From: JAAYYM01 sp964483545
Lineage (GTDB): Bacteria > Bacillota > Clostridia > Lachnospirales > Lachnospiraceae
Length of the DNA: 11,027 nucleotides
Assembly (NCBI GenBank): GCA_964483545.1
Contig: CAZACC010000074.1
Coordinates: forward strand, 1-11,027
Direction: 5' to 3'
The first letter of the stretch is position 1, and every line of letters begins with the position of its first letter. Below the pieces are notes generated by a model, which worked only from the letters and a program-made list of their open reading frames with translations, was not told the DNA's origin and did not search any database. The translations under genes and the position numbers were made by a program. Shown here piece after piece: positions 7,151 through 11,027 of this stretch.

Positions 7151-7156
7151 ATGTTT

Positions 7157-7663
7157 ATGGAAGATAGGCTACAGGTTGGAATCATTTCATCCACACATGG
7201 TGTAAAGGGAGAAGTAAAGGTATTCCCTACCACAGATGACATGAATCGATTTAAAAAGTTAAAGGAAGTACTGCTGGATACAGGCAAGGAAATTATGACA
7301 CTGGAAATAGAGGGTGTTAAGTTTTTCAAGCAGTATGCAATTTTAAAGTTTAAAAACTATGACAATATCAATGATATAGAGAGATATAAGGGTAAAAGCC
7401 TCTACGTGCCTCGATCCAATGCGGTGAAACTAAAAAAAGATGAATATTTTGTGGCTGATCTGATTGGAATACGTGTGATAAATGAAGAAGACAAAGAGAT
7501 TGGCACTATGACGGATTATATGGAAACAGGTGCTAATGATGTATATACAATCACGATGAGGGATGGAAGAGAGCTATTGCTTCCAGCAATTAAACAGTGT
7601 GTTTTGGATGTTGATATAGAACACAAACAGATGCGTGTTCATATCTTGGAAGGACTTCTATGA
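7157..7663 (+). CDS. rimM: Ribosome maturation factor RimM
   Basis: This 168-residue protein assists late maturation of the 30S head, binding uS19 near the 3' domain of 16S rRNA. The N-terminal RimM domain contains the hallmark STHGVKGEVKVFP (about residues 12-24), and the C-terminal PRC-barrel domain starts near DEYFVADLIGIRVI. The C-terminus IKQCVLDVDIEHKQMRVHI is the usual LPA-xxx-V-xx-VD end. The start at 7157 is chosen on ribosome binding site spacing; 7151 would add two residues (MF). It is preceded by a 115-nt spacer, the longest in the rpsP-trmD block. Its stop overlaps the trmD start as ATGA. In Bacillus a ylqD gene sits just upstream; it is absent here. Confidence 0.95.
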   Translation: MEDRLQVGIISSTHGVKGEVKVFPTTDDMNRFKKLKEVLLDTGKEIMTLEIEGVKFFKQYAILKFKNYDNINDIERYKGKSLYVPRSNAVKLKKDEYFVADLIGIRVINEEDKEIGTMTDYMETGANDVYTITMRDGRELLLPAIKQCVLDVDIEHKQMRVHILEGLL

Positions 7664-8382
7664 ATTTTCATATCTTAACTTTATTTCCAGATATGGTCAT
7701 GAACGGATTAAATACGAGTATCACAGGACGTGCCATTGAAGCGGGTAAATTGTCTGTCGAAGCCGTCAACATACGGGATTATGCCAATAATAAGCATTTG
7801 AAGGTGGATGATTATCCATATGGTGGGGGAGCAGGTATGCTCATGCAGGCAGAGCCTGTATATGGTGCCTACGAGGCCGTTGCAAAGCATATTCAGGAAA
7901 GAAGAGAAACAACACAGGAAACGGCAGAAGAGACACAGAATCCCAAAATACGAGTTGTATATCTGACTCCGCAAGGATCGACCTTTACACAGAGAATGGC
8001 AGAAGAGTACGCAAAAGAAGAGGATTTGATCTTATTATGTGGTCATTACGAGGGAATTGATGAGCGCGTATTAGAAGAAATCGTCACGGATTATGTATCG
8101 ATTGGTGATTATGTGTTGACTGGGGGAGAGTTGCCAGCTATGGTCATGATTGATGCCATCTCTAGGCTTGTTCCTGGAGTACTTAGTAATGAAGTATCTG
8201 CTGAGTTTGAATCATTTCAGGATAATCTGTTGGAATATCCACAGTATTCAAGGCCAGAGGAATGGCATGACAAAAAGGTACCAGAGGTACTGCTGTCAGG
8301 ACATCATGCCAATATTGATCGATGGCGCAAAGAGCAGTCATTGATCAGAACACGCGCAAGAAGACCCGATTTGCTAAAATAA
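7660..8382 (+). CDS. trmD: tRNA (guanine37-N1)-methyltransferase TrmD
   Basis: This 240-residue SPOUT methyltransferase transfers a methyl group from S-adenosylmethionine to N1 of G37 in tRNAs, preventing +1 frameshifting. Conserved parts are VDDYPYGGGAGM (49-60), YLTPQG (101-106), GHYEGIDERV (128-137), SIGDYVLTGGELPAM (147-161) and DAISRLVPGVL (165-175); the last three form the trefoil-knot cofactor site and dimer interface. Arg169 aligns with catalytic Arg154 of the E. coli enzyme, but the position of its Asp169 is Glu184 here (SAEFESF). A Glu/Thr/Gln-rich stretch near residues 81-94 is longer than in E. coli. The ATG at 7660 overlaps the rimM stop (ATGA), with GGAAGG 6 nt upstream. The terminal codons RRPDLLK-stop are duplicated in phase just downstream. 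Confidence 0.97.
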   Translation: MNFHILTLFPDMVMNGLNTSITGRAIEAGKLSVEAVNIRDYANNKHLKVDDYPYGGGAGMLMQAEPVYGAYEAVAKHIQERRETTQETAEETQNPKIRVVYLTPQGSTFTQRMAEEYAKEEDLILLCGHYEGIDERVLEEIVTDYVSIGDYVLTGGELPAMVMIDAISRLVPGVLSNEVSAEFESFQDNLLEYPQYSRPEEWHDKKVPEVLLSGHHANIDRWRKEQSLIRTRARRPDLLK

Positions 8383-8426
8383 TAAAGAAGACCCGATTCA
8401 AGAAGACCCGATTTGCTAAAATAATA
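8357..8426. repeat. Duplication of the 3' end of trmD
   Basis: A 28-nt segment at 8357-8384, covering the last codons and stop of trmD, is repeated exactly at 8399-8426, 42 nt downstream. A third, partial copy of 14 nt (AAGAAGACCCGATT) lies between them at 8385-8398; the same 14-mer is at 8358-8371 and 8400-8413. The copies stay in the trmD reading frame: after two TAA codons the frame reads RRPDSRRPDLLK and then TAA again. It looks like a recent slippage or tandem duplication of the gene tail that left the functional stop codon unchanged. Confidence 0.9.
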
Positions 8427-8427
8427 C

Positions 8428-8456
8428 TTGTCAATTTATAAAATATATGGTAAAGT
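8428..8456 (+). promoter_or_regulatory. Candidate promoter for rplS (extended -10)
   Basis: TTGTCA (8428-8433) is 17 bp before TAAAGT (8451-8456), which is preceded by TGG, the extended -10 TGn motif. Each hexamer is imperfect (5/6 and 4/6). The predicted start near 8463 would give rplS a leader of about 75 nt. The promoter begins 2 nt after the duplicated trmD tail. Read-through from the rpsP promoter is also possible, since no terminator is seen after trmD. Confidence 0.5.
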
Positions 8457-8462
8457 TAAATG

Positions 8463-8537
8463 CGTTGTGAGAAGAAGAGATGGTCCTCTGTTAACCAATT
8501 GTGGTATTAAGAACATCCAAAATCAAGGAGGTCACAT
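8463..8537 (+). promoter_or_regulatory. rplS 5' leader, possible L19 autoregulatory element
   Basis: The stretch between the candidate promoter and rplS can form small hairpins: AGAG (8476-8479) with CTCT (8486-8489), or ACCA (8494-8497) with TGGT (8502-8505) around an ATTG loop. These two do not overlap. Some Firmicutes carry an L19 leader RNA before rplS by which L19 controls its own synthesis. I cannot confirm that this leader matches that family. AAGGAGGT at 8525-8532 is the ribosome binding site. Confidence 0.3.
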
Positions 8538-8882
8538 ATGAACGATATTATTAAAAATATTGAAGCTGCTGAGTTGAAAGAGAATATATCAGCCTTCAAT
8601 ACAGGCGATACCGTCAAGGTATATGCAAAGATTAAAGAGGGAAGCCGTGAAAGAATTCAGATTTTTGAGGGAACAGTCCTGAAAAAGCAGGGTGGAAGCA
8701 ACAGAGCGACATTTACAGTCAGAAAGAGTTCTAACGGAGTTGGTGTTGAAAGAACTTGGCCGTTACATTCCCCTCATATTGAGAAGGTTGAAGTTATCAG
8801 AAGAGGTAAAGCAAGAAGAGCAAAATTATTCTATCTGAGAGACCGTGTAGGAAAGAAAGCTAAGGTAAAAGAGTTAGTATAA
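8538..8882 (+). CDS. rplS: Large ribosomal subunit protein bL19
   Basis: This 114-residue protein sits at the 30S-50S interface of the ribosome. Family signatures are GDTVKVYAKIKEGSRERIQ, FEGTVLKKQGG, TFTVRKSSNGVGVERTWPLH and the basic C-terminal RRGKARRAKLFYLRDRVGKK. Length and ends are normal. AAGGAGGT is 5 nt before the ATG. It follows trmD, as in most Firmicutes, but across a 155-nt spacer that holds the trmD tail duplication and a possible promoter. A strong intrinsic terminator begins 13 nt after its stop codon. Confidence 0.98.
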   Translation: MNDIIKNIEAAELKENISAFNTGDTVKVYAKIKEGSRERIQIFEGTVLKKQGGSNRATFTVRKSSNGVGVERTWPLHSPHIEKVEVIRRGKARRAKLFYLRDRVGKKAKVKELV

Positions 8883-8894
8883 AGAGGAATGAAC

Positions 8895-8930
8895 AAGAGA
8901 CAAATACAAATTGTATTTTGTCTCTTTTTT
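8895..8930 (+). terminator. Intrinsic terminator after rplS
   Basis: The left arm AAGAGACAAATACAA (8895-8909) pairs with 8911-8926 over about 12-14 bp, with a single bulged base and a very small loop. A run of six T residues (8925-8930) follows. This is the only textbook rho-independent terminator in the window and marks the end of the ribosomal block. Confidence 0.9.
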
Positions 8931-8936
8931 CGTTAT

Positions 8937-8953
8937 TATAATTGTGTTATACT
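8937..8953 (+). promoter_or_regulatory. Candidate promoter for lepB-rbgA-lepB
   Basis: Two -10-like elements lie 20-36 nt before the first lepB start: a perfect TATAAT (8937-8942) and an extended TGTTATACT (8945-8953). Neither has a good -35: the 17-bp position for the second is the TTTTTT of the terminator U-tract. Transcription must restart somewhere here, because the terminator ends just upstream. Which element is used is undecided. Confidence 0.5.
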
Positions 8954-8972
8954 CGAATGGGTGAGGAAGTAT

Positions 8973-9554
8973 ATGAAAAATGATAAGGGTCTGACATTCC
9001 GAAGACGACAACTGAAGTTAAGCAGGTCACTGCTATATGAAATTATAACATGGACATTTGGTATTGCTGTCGCTATTTTTGTGGCATTTGTAGTTGTGTC
9101 ATCAATTGGTATCCAAACAAGTGTGGTTGGAGCGTCTATGGAACCATCTCTCTATAATGGTCAGAAGATTTTGATCAATCGAATTACTTATCAGTTTGCC
9201 ACACCAGAAAGAAATGATGTAATCGTTTTCAGACCTAATGGAAACGAAAATTCACATTATTATGTCAAAAGGGTGATCGGACTCCCTGGGGAGACAATTC
9301 AGATCAAGCAAGGAAAGGTTTATATTGATGGAACACCCTTAACAGAGGATGTTGTGGATGATACATTAACGGCAGGAATCGCAGAGGAAGAAATCTATCT
9401 TGGCGTGGATGAGTATTTTGTACTGGGCGATAATCGTGAGAATAGTGAAGACAGTCGATCAGCCAATATTGGAAATGTGTCCAGCGAAATAATAGACGGC
9501 AAGGCATGGTATCACATGGAAAGCGGCAAGATCGGAAGGGGTCTGGTAGAATAG
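8973..9554 (+). CDS. lepB: Type I signal peptidase (first copy)
   Basis: This 193-residue membrane-anchored serine protease removes signal peptides from secreted proteins on the outer face of the membrane. A basic N-terminus (KNDKGLTFRRRQLKLSR) precedes one membrane segment at about residues 24-47. The catalytic Ser55 is in GASMEPSL and the general-base Lys99 in YYVKRVIGLPGETIQI; box E is YFVLGDNRENSEDSR. The C-terminus (WYHMESGKIGRGLVE) lacks the WP-x-x-x-FG ending common in the family and present in the second copy. The start at 8973 has GAGG 6 nt upstream. A longer opening at 8889 is rejected because it runs through the rplS terminator. rbgA follows after 12 nt. Confidence 0.95.
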   Translation: MKNDKGLTFRRRQLKLSRSLLYEIITWTFGIAVAIFVAFVVVSSIGIQTSVVGASMEPSLYNGQKILINRITYQFATPERNDVIVFRPNGNENSHYYVKRVIGLPGETIQIKQGKVYIDGTPLTEDVVDDTLTAGIAEEEIYLGVDEYFVLGDNRENSEDSRSANIGNVSSEIIDGKAWYHMESGKIGRGLVE

Positions 9555-9566
9555 GAGGAATAGGAA

Positions 9567-10424
9567 ATGAACTATCAATGGTATCCAGGTCATATGATGA
9601 AAGCAAAGAGGATGATGGAGGAAAATATCAAGCTGATTGATCTCATCATCGAATTGGTTGATGCACGCATTCCGATGAGCAGCAGAAATCCAGATATTGA
9701 CAAATTAGGCAAAGGAAAATCAAGATTAATCTTATTAAACAAATCTGATCTAGCAGAGGACAAATGGAATGCTGCATGGTTCAGTTACTTTGAAGCGCAA
9801 GGATATTCTGTACTAAAAATCAATTCTAAAACAGGGAATGGTATTAAGGCTATACATGGCAAGGTCCAGGAAGCCTGTAAGGAAAAACTGGAACGAGACA
9901 GAAAAAGGGGTATTTTGAATCGACCAGTGCGTGCGATGGTCGTTGGAATACCAAATGTAGGTAAATCTACTTTTATCAATGCGTTTGCAGGAAAGGCATG
10001 CACAAAGACTGGTAATAAGCCAGGAGTAACAAAAGGAAAACAATGGATCAGACTAAACAGGGAAATTGAACTATTAGATACACCAGGTATTCTATGGCCT
10101 AAATTTGAAGACCAGGATGTGGGAGTCAGACTTGCTATGATTGGCTCTATTAACGATGCAATACTGAATCGCGAGGAGTTAGCGGAAGCGATTCTTCAAT
10201 TCTTGCTAGAACATAAAAAAACAGCTGTTGCGAGCCGCTATGAACTGAAACAAGAATATATGAAAATACATGATGCATTAACGGATATTGCTTATCACAG
10301 ACACTGTCTTTTAAAAGGGAACCTGCCTGATATAGAGAAGGCAGCCAGCATGGTGATTGATGATTTCAGAAACGGAAAATTCGGAAAGATTACTTTGGAA
10401 ATACCGGAAAATTCGACTTGGTAA
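9567..10424 (+). CDS. rbgA: Ribosome biogenesis GTPase RbgA (YlqF)
   Basis: This 285-residue circularly permuted GTPase is needed for a late step of 50S assembly in Firmicutes. The G motifs appear in permuted order: G4 NKSDL (58-62), then G1 GIPNVGKST (127-135), a TKTGNKPGVTKG switch region (about 146-157), and G3 DTPG (171-174). The N-terminus MNYQWYPGHMMKAKRMM is the family hallmark. The C-terminal ANTAR-like helical domain, which contacts rRNA, corresponds to the last 100 residues or so. Length matches B. subtilis RbgA. AGGAGG (9553-9558) is 8 nt before the ATG. The gene sits between two signal peptidase genes, while in Bacillus it directly follows rplS. Confidence 0.97.
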   Translation: MNYQWYPGHMMKAKRMMEENIKLIDLIIELVDARIPMSSRNPDIDKLGKGKSRLILLNKSDLAEDKWNAAWFSYFEAQGYSVLKINSKTGNGIKAIHGKVQEACKEKLERDRKRGILNRPVRAMVVGIPNVGKSTFINAFAGKACTKTGNKPGVTKGKQWIRLNREIELLDTPGILWPKFEDQDVGVRLAMIGSINDAILNREELAEAILQFLLEHKKTAVASRYELKQEYMKIHDALTDIAYHRHCLLKGNLPDIEKAASMVIDDFRNGKFGKITLEIPENSTW

Positions 10425-10441
10425 TGAGGGGATGAGTGATT

Positions 10442-11014
10442 ATGGCAAAGAAGAGACGCAGAAATAGAGAAACTGTAGGTATGCGGTTTCTAAAAAAAAT
10501 GGTGAATACTGGATTGTTTATATTGGTAGTACTTGGAATCACCTACCTGGTAGTCAATTATGCAACAAACCGAACACTTGTGCACGGATCATCGATGGAA
10601 GCTACACTGAGTGACGGTGACAGTATTATGATGGACAAGCTATCCTATCGATTTCAAGAGCCAGAGCGGTTTGATATTATTTCCTTTCCATACAACGATC
10701 CTGCGCATCCATATCTAATCAAAAGAATTATCGGACTGCCAGGGGAAACAATACAGATCATGGACGGGAAAATCCATATTAACAACGAAGTACTGCAGGA
10801 ATCATATGGACTGGAGGTGATTCAGTCAGGCGGGCTGGCTGATCAGCCAATTACCTTGGGAACAGATGAGTATTTCGTGATGGGTGACAACCGTAATGAT
10901 AGTGTGGACAGCAGATTTGCTGAGGTAGGTAATGTGAGAAAACAAGATATTTCAGGACGGGCATGGCTGCAGGTGTGGCCATTCAATGACTTCGGCCTGG
11001 TGAGAAATAAATAG
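10442..11014 (+). CDS. lepB: Type I signal peptidase (second copy)
   Basis: This 190-residue signal peptidase is a paralogue of the one at 8973-9554. A very basic start (MAKKRRRNRE) precedes a membrane segment at about residues 22-40. The catalytic Ser51 is in HGSSMEATL and Lys94 in YLIKRIIGLPGETIQI; box E reads YFVMGDNRNDSVDSR. The C-terminus WPFNDFGLVRNK is the standard ending. It shares near-identical catalytic blocks with the first copy but diverges in the insert after the Lys box (SYGLEVIQSGGLADQPITLG). ATG 10442 is preferred, with AGGGG 10 nt upstream; GTG at 10436 is possible and would add two residues. rbgA ends 17 nt upstream, so the genes are probably co-transcribed. Confidence 0.95.
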   Translation: MAKKRRRNRETVGMRFLKKMVNTGLFILVVLGITYLVVNYATNRTLVHGSSMEATLSDGDSIMMDKLSYRFQEPERFDIISFPYNDPAHPYLIKRIIGLPGETIQIMDGKIHINNEVLQESYGLEVIQSGGLADQPITLGTDEYFVMGDNRNDSVDSRFAEVGNVRKQDISGRAWLQVWPFNDFGLVRNK

Positions 11015-11027
11015 ACGAGGCAAAGAT

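Noticed and set aside
8150..8344. Second + strand open frame within trmD
   Set aside because: It is an out-of-frame shadow of the conserved TrmD C-terminal half.
8889..8972. N-terminal extension of the first lepB starting at ATG 8889
   Set aside because: It runs through the rplS terminator hairpin and U-tract, has no family similarity, and the ATG at 8973 has a well-spaced ribosome binding site and gives a normal signal peptidase N-terminus.
11015..11027. Start of a further gene (rnhB is a frequent neighbour)
   Set aside because: Only 13 bases remain and no start codon or coding sequence can be seen.

Overview
The window looks like the chromosome of a low-to-moderate-GC, anaerobic Gram-positive bacterium (Firmicutes/Bacillota, class Clostridia, plausibly Lachnospiraceae). 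Three things point there: the conserved order ylxM-ffh-rpsP-khpA-rimM-trmD-rplS-(lepB)-rbgA(-lepB), strong purine-rich AGGAGG-type ribosome binding sites, and an oxygen-sensitive ferredoxin-dependent oxoacid oxidoreductase. All genes are on the + strand, packed tightly. The family-level assignment is inference from gene order and codon style, not from a search.

Region 1 (1-4710) is metabolic. It holds the 3' part of a threonine ammonia-lyase with a C-terminal ACT domain (its start lies before the window). It continues with indolepyruvate:ferredoxin oxidoreductase alpha and beta (iorA, iorB; 8-nt overlap) and a phenylacetate-CoA-ligase-type adenylate-forming enzyme (paaK). Together IOR and PaaK can connect aryl-2-oxoacids, arylacetyl-CoA and free arylacetates. 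The set could make arylacetates from aromatic amino acids, or run the other way and rebuild aromatic amino acids from scavenged arylacetates.

Region 2 (4727-6434) is the signal recognition particle pair ylxM-ffh. It follows paaK after only 16 nt, with no visible terminator or promoter between them. ftsY, the usual upstream neighbour in Bacillus, is not there.

Region 3 (6435-8882) is the ribosomal protein / tRNA modification block. It begins with a near-consensus promoter (TTGACA, 17 bp, TATGAT) embedded in a perfect 8-bp inverted repeat, followed by rpsP, khpA, rimM and trmD, then rplS. A structured 115-nt spacer with a long hairpin separates khpA from rimM; the Bacillus ylqD gene is absent at this position. 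Just after the trmD stop codon lies an in-phase duplication of the last codons of trmD, immediately followed by a candidate extended -10 promoter for rplS. rplS ends at a strong intrinsic terminator.

Region 4 (8883-11027) begins with a probable promoter inside or just after that terminator and carries two paralogous type I signal peptidase genes (lepB) flanking the ribosome-assembly GTPase gene rbgA. The last 13 bases contain no recognisable gene.

Functionally, regions 2-4 combine protein targeting (SRP), signal-peptide removal and ribosome/tRNA maturation. I see no mobile element, CRISPR array, tRNA or rRNA gene. I found no convincing undescribed system: the window is mostly conserved housekeeping DNA. 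The items most worth a second look are the trmD tail duplication, the Glu at the TrmD catalytic-Asp position, the rimM upstream hairpin and the iorAB-paaK/SRP gene junction.
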